Assembly: GCF_024198235.1 (NCBI RefSeq)
Contig: NZ_JAKCFB010000005.1
Span: forward strand, 186,001-250,000
From: Myxococcus dinghuensis
Lineage (GTDB): Bacteria > Myxococcota > Myxococcia > Myxococcales > Myxococcaceae
Length of the DNA stretch: 64,000 nt
Direction of reading: 5' to 3'
Below are positions 55,721-64,000 of this stretch, one piece after another (within the stretch, counting starts at the first letter, position 1; each line of letters starts with the position of its first letter). The notes beneath the pieces are model-generated. The model was not told the DNA's origin, did not search any database, and was given only the letters and a program-made list of their open reading frames with translations. Made by a program: the position numbers and the translations under genes.

Positions 55721-56902
55721 TCAGGGGCTCGGGTTCTTCGACGGCGCGGGCGCGTCGTCCTGCGCGGGCGTGGGCGACGGCTGCGTCCCCGGCGCGCCCG
55801 GCACCGGCGCGGGCTCCCCCGGCTTCGGCGCCTTCGGCTCCGGCGCCACCTTCGCGGAGAAGGGGCGCGCGGCGGCCGGGTCCTTCAGGAAGCCGAGCAC
55901 CGCCTCGTTGAACGGCTCCGGGCAGTCCAGCTGCACCGTGTGCCCGCAGCCCTTCATCGCCACCAGCGCCGCGCCGGGGATGCGCGAGGCGCCGTGCTCC
56001 ATGAGGTCGCGCGCCTCGCCGCCGTGGAGGAACGGGTTGGGGATGAGCCGGTCGTCCGTGCCGTAGACGATGAGCGTGGGCGCGGTGATGCGCTCCAGGC
56101 TCTCCCGCACGAAGTCGTTGTGCGCCAGCCCCTGCACCGTGCGCACGTTGGCGTAGGCGTACGCGTCGAACTCCGGCGACTTCGCCAGCCGCACGCGCTC
56201 CTCGATGAGCCAGTCCAGCTCCGGCCGCCAGTGCATGAAGTTGCCCTGGCGCACGCTGCCCCAGATGCTGGCCTCCGGCGCGTACTTGATGAAGTCCACG
56301 CTCATCACCCGCGAGAACCAGGCCTTCTCCTTCCAGGTGAAGGTCTCGAAGCCGGCGGGCGACACCAGCACCAGCGCCTCCAGCGCGTCCGGGTAGCGGA
56401 TGGCGTAGGAGAGCGACGTCTGCCCGCCCATGGAGTGGCCCACGAGGATGGGCTTGTCCACGCCGAGCTGGCGCGTGAGCGCGAGCACCACGTCCGCCAT
56501 GGCCTCCATGGTGTACGGGAACGTGGCCGGCTTGTCGGACTTGCCGTAGCCCGGCAGGTCCACCGCCACCACGCGGTAGCCCTGGGCGTGGAAGGCGTCC
56601 AGCTGCGCCCGCCAGAACTTCAGGTAGGAGCCCAGGCCGTGCACGAAGACCACCGTCTTCGCGTCCGGCGACGCGCCGGGCATGTCCACGTAGGCCACGT
56701 GCGGCACGGTGGCCAGGTGGTACTGCGCGGCGATCTCCGGCAGCGCGACGCGGTGCACGGGCCAGGCCTGGTTCGCGCCGGCCGTGGAGTAATCGAGGTC
56801 CTGGAAGGACAGCGCGGGCTCGCGCGCGTAGGAGCGCACGCAGCCGGCGGAGGAAAGCCCCGCCGCGAGGAGCAGGGCGGAAAAGGCGCGGGAGGTGCTC
56901 AT
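55721..56902 (-). CDS. Alpha/beta-hydrolase lipoprotein with Pro-rich tail
   Basis: A 393-residue exported hydrolase. The signal peptide and lipobox are AAGLSSAGC. The alpha/beta-hydrolase core has VVFVHGLGSYLKFW, the nucleophile LVGHSMGGQTSLS, the acid region VYGTDDRLIPNP and His in MKGCGHTVQLDCP. A Pro/Ala-rich C-terminal tail (APEPKAPKPGEPAP) may span a surface layer. The ATG at 56902 is 2 nt after the stop of the beta-barrel gene, so the pair is one operon. Confidence 0.9.
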   Translation of the reverse strand: MSTSRAFSALLLAAGLSSAGCVRSYAREPALSFQDLDYSTAGANQAWPVHRVALPEIAAQYHLATVPHVAYVDMPGASPDAKTVVFVHGLGSYLKFWRAQLDAFHAQGYRVVAVDLPGYGKSDKPATFPYTMEAMADVVLALTRQLGVDKPILVGHSMGGQTSLSYAIRYPDALEALVLVSPAGFETFTWKEKAWFSRVMSVDFIKYAPEASIWGSVRQGNFMHWRPELDWLIEERVRLAKSPEFDAYAYANVRTVQGLAHNDFVRESLERITAPTLIVYGTDDRLIPNPFLHGGEARDLMEHGASRIPGAALVAMKGCGHTVQLDCPEPFNEAVLGFLKDPAAARPFSAKVAPEPKAPKPGEPAPVPGAPGTQPSPTPAQDDAPAPSKNPSP

Positions 56903-56904
56903 GG

Positions 56905-58563
56905 TCAGAACGCGTACCAGGTGAAGGTGGTGAAGGCCGCCCACGGGTCGCTCTTCACCGTGGTGGCGCCGTCGTAGAAGCTGCCGCGGAAGAGGTAGCC
57001 GCCGTGGAGGCCCACGGTCATCAGGTAGCGGATGTGGTAGCGCAGCTCCGCGTTGACCTCCGCGCCGATGAAGCGCCCGCGCCGCACGGCCGGGTCCCAC
57101 CGGGGCGGCGTGGCGCCCGCGTTGGCCAGGCCCGCGCCCAGCTTCAGGTTCAGCTTGTTGGGGATGACGTCCCACGCCGCCGTGGCGATGCCCGTGCGCA
57201 GACCGAAGCCCTGGTTGGAGATGTCCGTCACCGCGCCCGTGTAGTTGTTCACCGTGCTGGTGAACGGGAACAGGATGAGCATCTTGTGGTTGAACCACAC
57301 CGCGCCCGGCAGGCCGTACTCGTTGAGCGTGAAGGCGCCCGTGTACCGGTCGTCGTTCACGTTGTCGTCGCCGGTGGTGAACATGCCCTCCAGCGTGAGC
57401 ACGTCACCGGGGCCGCGGCCCCACTGGTACATGAACTCCAGGTTGGCGGAGAGGCCGGAGATGCTCAGCTCGTCGATGGGCGAGTTGTCCGGGTCGTCGC
57501 TCGTGTACTTGCCGCCGTTGTACATGACGAAGCCGGAGGCCCCGAGCCGGCCCAGCTTGAAGTCGATGTTGTGGTTGAAGTGCGCGCCCACCCAGAAGAC
57601 GTTGCCCTTGGGGCGGGTGATGTCGAAGCGCGCCGTGCCGGTGAAGCCGGGCAGGCCCGAGGACGACGGGCCGCTCTTCACCAGTCCCTCGAAGGCGTAC
57701 GCGTCACCCTTGGTGTTGTCATTGAGGTACCACACGGACACGCCGACGTTGGTGGCGGGGCGGACCGGGTAGACGTAGTCCGCCATGGCCAGCCAGATGT
57801 ACTTCAGGCGCGGGTCGTTGCGCGTGGCGCGGTCCGACTGCGCGCTGCCCAGCGGCATCAGGCTCAGGCGCGCGTGGCCCTTGTAGCTGCTGAAGATGGA
57901 GAGGCCCGTCGCGTCGCTGCCGAGGAAGGCCAGCTTGTAGCCGGTGCGCGTCAGCTCCGACAGCGGCGTGCGCGTGGGGTCGTAGACGCTGTCGTAGACG
58001 GGCTGCGTGCCCACCAGCAGCGTCAGCTGGCTGGGGTTGCGCGTGGGGTAGATGGCGACGTTGACGTTCTTCGTCTGGATGTTCACCTGGTCGGCGTTGA
58101 AGCCGCCGCCCTCGTTCTGGCCAATGGTGTTGGCCGAGCGACCCCAGAGGAAGTCCACCTCGAACTGCGCGCGGAACGACGCCAGCCCGTCGACGAAGAA
58201 GGGGCTGTACTCGATGACGGGAATCCAGCGCTGCTCGACGAAGTACGCCGAGCGCCCGCCCTCCACGCTCACCGCGCTGCCCACCGGCGACCCGATGGGG
58301 CCCAGGGCCACGCCGCGCAGGCCGGCCGGGTCTCCCACCTGGTTCGTCACCGAGACGCGGGTGAAGAAGTAGTTGATGAGCGAGAACTCGCGGGGCTGCG
58401 CGTCCTCCTCGCGGTCCTTCGCCTCCGTCCACTCGGCATACACGCCGGGCACCGGCGTGCTCTGCGCGGCGGCGGGGGTCGCCACGGCCCAGAGCCCCAG
58501 CGCGGCGAACGCCATCGCGCCACGGCGCAGGGACACCCCTGCGTCAAACCCACTTCCCGTCAT
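56905..58563 (-). CDS. Large outer-membrane beta-barrel protein
   Basis: A 552-residue outer-membrane protein. A signal peptide (residues about 16-34, ending PAAAQS) leads into many alternating amphipathic strands such as FRAQFEVDFLWGRS, ARLSLMPLGSAQS, FWVGAHFNHNIDFKLG and LEFMYQWGRGPGDVLTLEGMF. It ends in a terminal aromatic (FTTFTWYAF), as barrels do. Overall form recalls alginate-export or substrate-specific porins. The start at 58563 has GAGG 6 nt upstream. It is followed at 2 nt by the hydrolase gene, suggesting cooperation in uptake or processing of one compound. Confidence 0.85.
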   Translation of the reverse strand: MTGSGFDAGVSLRRGAMAFAALGLWAVATPAAAQSTPVPGVYAEWTEAKDREEDAQPREFSLINYFFTRVSVTNQVGDPAGLRGVALGPIGSPVGSAVSVEGGRSAYFVEQRWIPVIEYSPFFVDGLASFRAQFEVDFLWGRSANTIGQNEGGGFNADQVNIQTKNVNVAIYPTRNPSQLTLLVGTQPVYDSVYDPTRTPLSELTRTGYKLAFLGSDATGLSIFSSYKGHARLSLMPLGSAQSDRATRNDPRLKYIWLAMADYVYPVRPATNVGVSVWYLNDNTKGDAYAFEGLVKSGPSSSGLPGFTGTARFDITRPKGNVFWVGAHFNHNIDFKLGRLGASGFVMYNGGKYTSDDPDNSPIDELSISGLSANLEFMYQWGRGPGDVLTLEGMFTTGDDNVNDDRYTGAFTLNEYGLPGAVWFNHKMLILFPFTSTVNNYTGAVTDISNQGFGLRTGIATAAWDVIPNKLNLKLGAGLANAGATPPRWDPAVRRGRFIGAEVNAELRYHIRYLMTVGLHGGYLFRGSFYDGATTVKSDPWAAFTTFTWYAF

Positions 58564-58727
58564 ATCCACCTCGACCCCGCGCGCGGGGCAGGCCCGGCGC
58601 ACCGGGCTCGGCTGTCACAACCTGGCTGTCGCGTGCCCGGACGCTCCCGCGTCCAACCCACTCGGGCCTCGGGGGCTCCCACCACACCGCGGGCGCCCGG
58701 GTCGCGCACGACGTCCCGGGCGCATGT

Positions 58728-58763
58728 GGCCGGAAGGAGGGAGGAGCACGCCCTCCCCCGGCC
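58728..58763 (-). terminator. Nested hairpin after the 197-residue lipoprotein gene
   Basis: An outer GGCCGG (58728-58733) / CCGGCC (58758-58763) pair encloses GGGAGG (58739-58744) / CCCTCC (58751-58756), just past the lipoprotein stop at 58780 on the minus strand. Confidence 0.45.
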
Positions 58764-58779
58764 CGCGGTTCCCGCGGGA

Positions 58780-59373
58780 CTACTTGATGGCGTACGTCTG
58801 GACCGCGTTGCCCGTGAAGGGGCTGGCGTTCAGCGTCACCGTGCCCGCCGCGCCCACGGCGCCGGCCGCGCAGCGGCTGCCCGTCGACTGGTTCTTGAAG
58901 AACAGCTCCAGCTTGAGGGTCTTCTGGTCGGTGGCGAAGCCGCCGCGGCCCTCCTGCACCAGGCCACCCGGGAAGGTGAACGTCACGTCGAAGCAGCTAC
59001 CGTCCGTCGCCACGTTCTCGATGAGGACGGTGGTGGAGGTGAAGGAGAGCGGGTTCTTCGCCAGCTCGTGGTTGCAGGCGCCCTCCTGGATGGTGCCCGG
59101 GATGCTGTCGACCTTGAAGTTGCCGCCCGCCACCGACATGGTGACCTTCTGGTAACACTGCGACGACGCGCCGTAGTCGGTGTCCTCGCTGAAGCCGTTG
59201 GGGTGCGAGGGAATGTTGGCGCCCTCCATGGTGAGGGTCTTGCCCTCGAGGAAGGCCAGGATGTTCGCGGAGCTGTCCAGCTTGGGCTTCTCCACCACGG
59301 GGTCGTTGTCGTCCCCGCAGCCCACCAGGCTCAGCGCGCACAGCATCACCGCGGACATAAGCTTCTTCTTCAT
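58780..59373 (-). CDS. Putative lipoprotein of unknown function
   Basis: A 197-residue protein. The signal peptide MKKKLMSAVMLCALSLVGC ends in a lipobox. The mature part is beta-rich with four Cys residues (SSQCYQKV, GACNHELA, GSCFDVTF, SRCAAG) and LDSSANILAFLEGKTLTMEG at its start. No family was recognised. The start at 59373 is supported by GAGGAGCACTCACATG. It lies upstream of the beta-barrel operon but is separated by a hairpin. Confidence 0.78.
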   Translation of the reverse strand: MKKKLMSAVMLCALSLVGCGDDNDPVVEKPKLDSSANILAFLEGKTLTMEGANIPSHPNGFSEDTDYGASSQCYQKVTMSVAGGNFKVDSIPGTIQEGACNHELAKNPLSFTSTTVLIENVATDGSCFDVTFTFPGGLVQEGRGGFATDQKTLKLELFFKNQSTGSRCAAGAVGAAGTVTLNASPFTGNAVQTYAIK

Positions 59374-59508
59374 GTGAGTGCTCCTCTTCCCTCCGGCGTC
59401 ACCGCCGGGATGACACGACAGCCGACACGCATCCAGGTCGTCTTGTCAAAGACAGACCCGCTTCAACGGAATCACAGACGCGACGCAACGCGGCGTGAGC
59501 CGTGAAAA

Positions 59509-61074
59509 TCAACGTCCTTCTGTATCAGCGGCGATGGCCGCCTCGCGCAGCTCGCGCTTGAGAATCTTCCCCGCCGCGGACACCGGCAGGCGCTCCACCA
59601 GCACCACCCGCTTGGGCACCTTGAAGCGCGCCAGCCGGCCGCGCAGGTGCTCCAGCAGCACGTCCTCGGACGCGGCCTCGCCGGGCTTGAGCACCACGAA
59701 GGCCCGCCCCACCTCGCCCCACTTCGCGTCGGGCACGCCCACCACGGAGCACTGCTGCACCGCGGCGTGCTCGTAGAGGACCGTCTCCAGCTCCAGCGGG
59801 TACACGTTCTCCCCGCCGGAGATGAACATGTCCTTCTTGCGACCGGCGATGGTGAAGAAGCCGTCCGCGTCCTGACGCGCCAGGTCACCGGTGTGGAACC
59901 AGCCGTCCGGGTCGATGGCCTCGCGCGTGGCGGCCTCGTCCTCGAAGTACCCGGAGCACATGGAGGGGCCCTTGAGGACCAGCTCTCCCACGTCGCCCAC
60001 CGGCACCTCGCGGCCGTCGTCGTCCACCAGCTTCGCGGCGATGAAGTAGTTGGGGCGGCCGATGGAGCCCGCCTTGGACACCGCGAACTCCGGCCCCATG
60101 CTGAAGATTCCCGGGCCGAACTCCGTCATGCCGAAGCCCTGCTTGAAGGGCACCGCGTGCACCGCCTGCCACGCCTGGATGAGCGGCACCGGCAGCGCCG
60201 CGCCGCCGCTCGTCATGAAGCGCACGGAGGAGAAGTCCGTGGTCGCGAAGCGCGGCGAGTCCAGCAGCTGCTGGTACTGCGTGGGCACCGCGAAGAACAG
60301 CGACACCTTCTCCCGCGGCACGAGCGACAGCAGCTCCTCCGGGTCCCACCGCCGCATCACCACCACGGTGCCGCCCACGGTGAGCAGGGGCAGCGTGTAC
60401 ACGAGCAGCCCGCCCGTGTGGAACATGGGCGTGTGCGTCACCGTGACGTCGCCCGCGCGCACCTCGTGCACCAGCGTGTTGAGCGTGTTCCACGCCACCA
60501 TGCGGTAGCTGACGCACGCGCCCTTGGAGCGCCCGGTGGTGCCGCCGGTGAACAGCAGGCAGAGGGTGTCCTCCTCGGACACCGCGTCGTTGCGCACGGG
60601 CGCCGCGGGCCGGTGCGCCAGCACGTCCGCGTAGGCGTCCGCGCCGGGCAGGCCCCGGGGCTCCAGGCAGACCAGCCGCAGGGACGGCCCCACCTGCTCG
60701 CGCACCTGGGCCACCGCGTCGCGGAAGTCGTCGCCGAACAGCAGCACGCGCGGGCGGATGGCGCGCACCAGGTCCGTCAGCTCCGAGGCGTGCAGGCGCC
60801 AGTTGTAGGGGACGAAGACGGCGCCCAGCTTGCCGCAGGCGAAGAGGACGTCCAGGTACTCCACGCCGTTGTGGGCGACCAGGGCCACGCGGTCGCCCTT
60901 CTTCACGCCGGCCACGTCGCGCAGCCAGCCCCCGAGCGCCTCGGCGCGCGCGTTCATCGCGCGGTAGGTGAACCGGCCGGCGTCGCCGCGGGCCGTGTCC
61001 ACCACCGCCACCTGCTCCGGCCAGTACAGGGCGCCCCGCCCCATCCAGTCGCCGATGAACATGCGCGCCTCCAT
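59509..61074 (-). CDS. AMP-dependent acyl-CoA synthetase of the TetR-KASIII operon
   Basis: A 521-residue ANL-family ligase. It has the P-loop LLFTGGTTGRSKGA, FKQGFGMTEFG, the hinge GWFHTGDLARQDADG and the catalytic-Lys region SAAGKILKREL. It would activate a free acid as acyl-CoA. It begins 3 nt after the KASIII stop, so the acid it activates probably feeds that enzyme. The substrate is unknown. Length and motifs are those of medium/long-chain or aryl-CoA ligases. Confidence 0.92.
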   Translation of the reverse strand: MEARMFIGDWMGRGALYWPEQVAVVDTARGDAGRFTYRAMNARAEALGGWLRDVAGVKKGDRVALVAHNGVEYLDVLFACGKLGAVFVPYNWRLHASELTDLVRAIRPRVLLFGDDFRDAVAQVREQVGPSLRLVCLEPRGLPGADAYADVLAHRPAAPVRNDAVSEEDTLCLLFTGGTTGRSKGACVSYRMVAWNTLNTLVHEVRAGDVTVTHTPMFHTGGLLVYTLPLLTVGGTVVVMRRWDPEELLSLVPREKVSLFFAVPTQYQQLLDSPRFATTDFSSVRFMTSGGAALPVPLIQAWQAVHAVPFKQGFGMTEFGPGIFSMGPEFAVSKAGSIGRPNYFIAAKLVDDDGREVPVGDVGELVLKGPSMCSGYFEDEAATREAIDPDGWFHTGDLARQDADGFFTIAGRKKDMFISGGENVYPLELETVLYEHAAVQQCSVVGVPDAKWGEVGRAFVVLKPGEAASEDVLLEHLRGRLARFKVPKRVVLVERLPVSAAGKILKRELREAAIAADTEGR

Positions 61075-61077
61075 GAC

Positions 61078-62073
61078 TCAGGCCGTCCAGCGGTAGAGGG
61101 CGGAGGCCATGGCCAGGCCGCCGCCGCTGGCGCAGAACGCCACCAGGTCACCGCGCTTCACCTTGCCCTGCACCACCGCGTCGTCGAGCGTCATGGGGAT
61201 GCAGGCGGACCCCGTGTAGCCCCACTTGTCCATCGTGTAGTGGGCCTTGGCCATGGGCTGGTTCAGCGCCTTCATGGTCGCTTCGATGGTGCGCAGGTTG
61301 AGCTGGGTGAAGACGAACAGCTTCACGTCGTCCAGCGTCTGGTCCTGCTTCTTGAGGAGCTGGTCCAGCAGCATGGGCCAGCGCTCGGTGTTGAAGGTCG
61401 CGGGGAACTTGCGCACGAACTGCACGGCGGGCTTGCCGCCCGTCAGGGCCAGCGTCTCCGCGGTGGCCGGGCGGTGCGTGCCGCCGGTGTAGATGCCGAG
61501 CGCGTCGTGGTACTCGCCGTTGGCCAGGAGCTTGGCGCCCATGAAGCCGGGCTTCTCGCCGGCGCCCAGCACCACCGCGCCCGCGCCGTCCGCGAACAGG
61601 GTGCAGGTCTTCTTGTCCTTCCAGTTCACGTAGCGGGTCATGCCGTACGCGCCCACCACGAGGATGCGCTGGTAGCTGTCGTCCGCGGCGAGGGTCTTCG
61701 AGCCCACGTCCAGCGCGGTCACCCAGCCGGCGCACGCGCAGTTGAGGTCGTAGGTGCCCGCCCTGGAGGCGCCCAGCTTGGCCTGGACGACGGAGGAGGT
61801 CGCGGGGCTGAGGTAGTCCGGCGTGTCGGTGGCGACGATGACCAGGTCCAGCTCCTCCGGCCTGGTGCCGGAGCGCTCCAGGGCCTGACGGGCGGCGGCG
61901 ACGCACAGATCGCTGGTGGCCTCCGTGTCGGCCATCACGTGGCGCTCCTTGATGCCGACGTTCTGCTGGAGCCACTCGTCCACGGGCTCACCGAGAATCT
62001 TCTCGACGTCCGCGTTGGTGAGGAGCTTCTCGGGGACGTAACGGCCAGTGGAGAGGATCTGCGCGTATCGCAT
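61078..62073 (-). CDS. KASIII-like (FabH-family) thiolase-fold enzyme lacking catalytic His and Asn
   Basis: A 331-residue 3-oxoacyl-ACP-synthase-III-fold protein. The nucleophile is kept: DLNCACAGW, Cys114. The usual HQAN segment reads FTQLNLR, so His is Thr256. The usual YGNTS reads WGYTGSACIP, so Asn is Tyr286. LFADGAGAVVLGAG and the C-terminal GGGLAMASALYRW keep the fold. Without His and Asn, decarboxylative condensation seems unlikely; acyl transfer or a non-decarboxylating step is more plausible (inference). It lies between a TetR gene (9-nt gap) and an acyl-CoA synthetase (3-nt gap). Confidence 0.9.
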   Translation of the reverse strand: MRYAQILSTGRYVPEKLLTNADVEKILGEPVDEWLQQNVGIKERHVMADTEATSDLCVAAARQALERSGTRPEELDLVIVATDTPDYLSPATSSVVQAKLGASRAGTYDLNCACAGWVTALDVGSKTLAADDSYQRILVVGAYGMTRYVNWKDKKTCTLFADGAGAVVLGAGEKPGFMGAKLLANGEYHDALGIYTGGTHRPATAETLALTGGKPAVQFVRKFPATFNTERWPMLLDQLLKKQDQTLDDVKLFVFTQLNLRTIEATMKALNQPMAKAHYTMDKWGYTGSACIPMTLDDAVVQGKVKRGDLVAFCASGGGLAMASALYRWTA

Positions 62074-62082
62074 GGGTGTCGT

Positions 62083-62805
62083 TCAGCTCCGGGCGCCGCG
62101 CGCGGGTCGCCGCGCGGGACGCAGGGTGTTCTTCTTCTTGGCGGGGGCCGCGCGGGACGCGGCGGACTTGACGTTGTTGCGCGACGGGGACGCGGGGCGC
62201 GCGTCCAGGCCGTGGCGGATGAGGCTCATCGCGGTGTCGAGCACGCGCTCCAGCCCCGGGTCCTCCTCCCAGAGCACCCAGCGCATGCCGAGGAAGTCGC
62301 CGATGCCCATCAGGCAGTAGGCCAGCGCCTCCGGGTCCATGCGGCGCACCTCGCCGTCCTCCATGGCGCGCGACAGCCCGGTGACGTAGCCCTTGGCGAA
62401 GCGGTCGTAGTAGCGGCGGTAGCAGTCCGCGTCGACGAACTCCGCCTGGCGCACCACGCGGTAGAGGTTGGGGTGCTGGCGCACGAACTGGAAGAAGGTG
62501 CGCAGGCCCTCGCGCTCCACGTCCATCCGGCCGTCGCACGCGGCGGTGGACTCGCCGATGAGCCGGCGCAGGCGCGTGCCCAGGTCGTCCACCACCTCCA
62601 CGAAGATGGACTGCTTGTCCGGGAAGTAGACGTAGAACGTGCCCAGCGCCACGCCGCCCTTGCGCGTGATGTCCGCGATGGAGGCGCGCTCGTAGCCCTT
62701 CTCTCCGAAGACGGATTCGGCGGCCTTCAGCAGCTTCGCACGCGTCCGCTGCCCTCGCGGCGTGACGGGTCCGGAGCGGTCTGGAGAAGTTGAAGGCCGA
62801 TTCAT
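62083..62805 (-). CDS. TetR-family transcriptional regulator
   Basis: A 240-residue repressor. The HTH is residues about 20-65 (TRAKLLKAAESVFGEKGYERASIADITRKGGVALGTFYVYF, then PDKQSIF). A ligand-binding helical domain runs to about 200. A long basic C-terminal tail (SRAAPAKKKNTLRPARRPARG) is unusual and may add DNA contacts. It heads the KASIII-ligase operon. FadR/FabR-like TetR proteins often sense acyl-CoA, which would fit the neighbours (inference). Confidence 0.92.
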   Translation of the reverse strand: MNRPSTSPDRSGPVTPRGQRTRAKLLKAAESVFGEKGYERASIADITRKGGVALGTFYVYFPDKQSIFVEVVDDLGTRLRRLIGESTAACDGRMDVEREGLRTFFQFVRQHPNLYRVVRQAEFVDADCYRRYYDRFAKGYVTGLSRAMEDGEVRRMDPEALAYCLMGIGDFLGMRWVLWEEDPGLERVLDTAMSLIRHGLDARPASPSRNNVKSAASRAAPAKKKNTLRPARRPARGARS

Positions 62806-62839
62806 GTTTCACCTAGCGGTAACACCCGCCCGACGGGGT

Positions 62840-62867
62840 TGTCAAAGCGCGGAGAATGGCTCCGCGC
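62840..62867 (-). promoter_or_regulatory. Candidate TetR operator and promoter
   Basis: A perfect 8-bp inverted repeat GCGCGGAG (62847-62854) / CTCCGCGC (62860-62867) with a 5-nt spacer abuts a consensus TTGACA -35 box (62840-62845, minus strand). TTACCG, 17 nt on, could be the -10. It lies 35-60 nt before the TetR ATG, as expected for autorepression. Confidence 0.5.
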
Positions 62868-63095
62868 GTCATTGTCTGGGGGCGACGCAGGGCGTCACGA
62901 CGATGACCGACGGGCCCCCAGTCCGGCGTGCCGACGCGCTCCGGATCATTCCAGGAGAACCCGACCTGCTGGCGGGCGCAGTATGGCACCGGGAGGGCGG
63001 GGCGTCCCTGCTGGCGAGCGGGCGGGGACGGGGCGCTTTGCCGCGGTGGGTCAGGGGTGGTTCGATGGTGGCTCACTCCGGGGGAAAGCCTGGTC

Positions 63096-64000
63096 ATGAA
63101 GCGCCCGTCGTCCCTGCCGCTGTCGCTGCTCCTCGTTGCCCTCCTCGGCGCCGGCTGCGCCACCACGCCCGCCGCGCCGAGATACGTCCCGGTCGACACC
63201 GGCAAGGCCTTCCTCTGGGAGGTGAAGGGCGCCGGCGGCGGGGGCACCGCGTACCTGGTGGGCTCCATCCACATGGGCAAGGCGGGCGCGCTGGCGCTGC
63301 CGCCGTCCATGGAGGCGGCCTTCGCCCGCGCGGACGTGCTGGCGGTGGAGGTGGACACCACCCGGACGGACGAAGCGCAGATGAAGAAGCTGGTGCAGGA
63401 GCTGGGCATGTACCCGGACGGCCAGGGCCTGTCGAAGCGGCTGGACGCGGGGACGCTGCTGCTGTTGAACCGGAAGGCGACCGGGCTGGGCGTGCAGCAG
63501 GCGGCGCTCGACCGGCTCAAGCCGTGGCTGGTGGGGATGGTGCTCACCAACCTGGAGTTCCAGGCGGCGGGCTACGAGCAGGGCCACGGCGTGGACCGGG
63601 CCTTCCTGGACCGGGCGCACGCGGACCACAAGCGCGTGGTGGAGCTGGAGTCCGCGGACAGCCAGCTGCGCATGCTGGCGGGGACGCCGGACGACCTGCA
63701 GGACCTGATGCTGCGCGACCAGCTGCGCCGGGAGCGGGCGCCGGCGGACATCCTGGAGACGCTCACCTCCGCGTGGAAGGCGGGGGACGCGGAGGGGATG
63801 AAGGCGCTGCTGCTGGAGGGGGCGGAGGACCCGACGTACCGCCCGGTGTACGAGCGCGTCTTCTTCCAGCGCAACGCGCAGATGGCCGCGCGGCTGGAGG
63901 GCATGCTGTCCGAGCCGGGCACGCACCTGATGGTGGTGGGCGCCGGGCACGTGGTGGGCCCGGAGGGCATCGTGGCCCTCCTCCAGAAGAAGGGGCACGT
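63096..64000 (+). CDS. TraB/GumN-family putative lipoprotein (cut by window edge)
   Basis: About 301 residues are present. A signal peptide ends in lipobox LLGAGC. The TraB/GumN fold (Tiki-like metalloprotease group) shows GTAYLVGSIHMGKAGAL with its conserved His, LKPWLVGMVLTNLEFQAAGYEQGHGVDRAFL, and HLMVVGAGHVVGPEGIVALL with the second conserved GH. The C-terminus lies beyond 64000. It is probably envelope-located. GGGGGAAAG stands upstream of the ATG at 63096. Confidence 0.88.
   Translation, partial: MKRPSSLPLSLLLVALLGAGCATTPAAPRYVPVDTGKAFLWEVKGAGGGGTAYLVGSIHMGKAGALALPPSMEAAFARADVLAVEVDTTRTDEAQMKKLVQELGMYPDGQGLSKRLDAGTLLLLNRKATGLGVQQAALDRLKPWLVGMVLTNLEFQAAGYEQGHGVDRAFLDRAHADHKRVVELESADSQLRMLAGTPDDLQDLMLRDQLRRERAPADILETLTSAWKAGDAEGMKALLLEGAEDPTYRPVYERVFFQRNAQMAARLEGMLSEPGTHLMVVGAGHVVGPEGIVALLQKKGH

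Noticed and set aside
57004..59505. 833-residue plus-strand open frame
   Set aside because: It is antisense to the beta-barrel and lipoprotein genes and lacks any domain or ribosome site.
59647..62793. 1048-residue plus-strand open frame over the TetR-KASIII-ligase operon
   Set aside because: No recognisable domain and extreme Ala/Arg/His/Gln content; all three minus-strand genes have full family motifs.

Overview
The window is very GC-rich and densely coded, with long shadow ORFs on the opposite strands. It carries several families I associate with Myxococcaceae: two TIGR02265/DUF2378-type proteins, many small lipoproteins, many orphan histidine kinases and hybrid kinases, secreted M43 and S1-RICIN proteases, and an ECF sigma/anti-sigma set. 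It therefore reads as a chromosomal segment of a fruiting myxobacterium (Myxococcus, Corallococcus, Pyxidicoccus or a close relative). dnaN, recF and the 5' end of gyrB lie on the minus strand in the usual dnaN-recF-gyrB order, but they are spread over about 27 kb with other genes between them. No dnaA or recognisable oriC is present.

Layout. 1-5.5 kb: gyrB 5' end, a PH-like membrane protein, a GNAT acetyltransferase, a CPA2 antiporter with universal-stress domains followed directly by an HTH-EIIA fusion, and a lone receiver protein. 6-12 kb: two exported ferritin-like proteins, a DUF2378 protein, a class-V aminotransferase, an M20 hydrolase and an M43 metalloprotease lipoprotein. 12-15.4 kb: an overlapping lipoprotein-MlaE-MlaF-MlaD lipid-transport operon. 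15.8-27.5 kb: recF, a Gly/Pro-repeat protein, a three-PAS histidine kinase, AlkC DNA glycosylase, a DUF1990 pair (the second fused to a DUF4126-like domain) followed by a degenerate repeat array, and dnaN. 27.7-30.7 kb: lipoproteins and a translationally coupled ECF sigma, anti-sigma and outer-membrane-protein operon.

30.8-39.7 kb is signalling-rich. A stand-alone CarH-type adenosylcobalamin-binding protein is translated in one compact operon with an internally duplicated helical protein and two hybrid histidine kinases, probably a B12-based (possibly light-responsive) phosphorelay. An XRE regulator, an orphan chemoreceptor, a second DUF2378 protein and two paralogous Cys-rich mini-lipoproteins follow. 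39.8-46.7 kb holds an OmpR-type regulator, its kinase and a MacA-MacB-TolC-like tripartite exporter, all in one direction. 46.9-50.5 kb holds an S1 protease with a ricin-type lectin domain, a zinc-ribbon protein and an acyl-CoA synthetase.

50.5-53.3 kb is an accessory patch with less GC-biased codon use. An OLD/AAA-type ATPase overlaps a DUF4276 (TOPRIM-like) partner, preceded by two spaced copies of a palindromic operator-like site; this is a probable anti-phage or other conflict module. A decayed lipoprotein gene lies next to it. 53.3-64 kb holds a quinone-oxidoreductase-like enzyme, a lipase lipoprotein, a beta-barrel plus alpha/beta-hydrolase pair, a TetR-KASIII-acyl-CoA-synthetase operon whose KASIII lacks the usual catalytic His and Asn, and the start of a TraB/GumN-type lipoprotein. 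No tRNA, rRNA, CRISPR array, insertion sequence or complete prophage was recognised.
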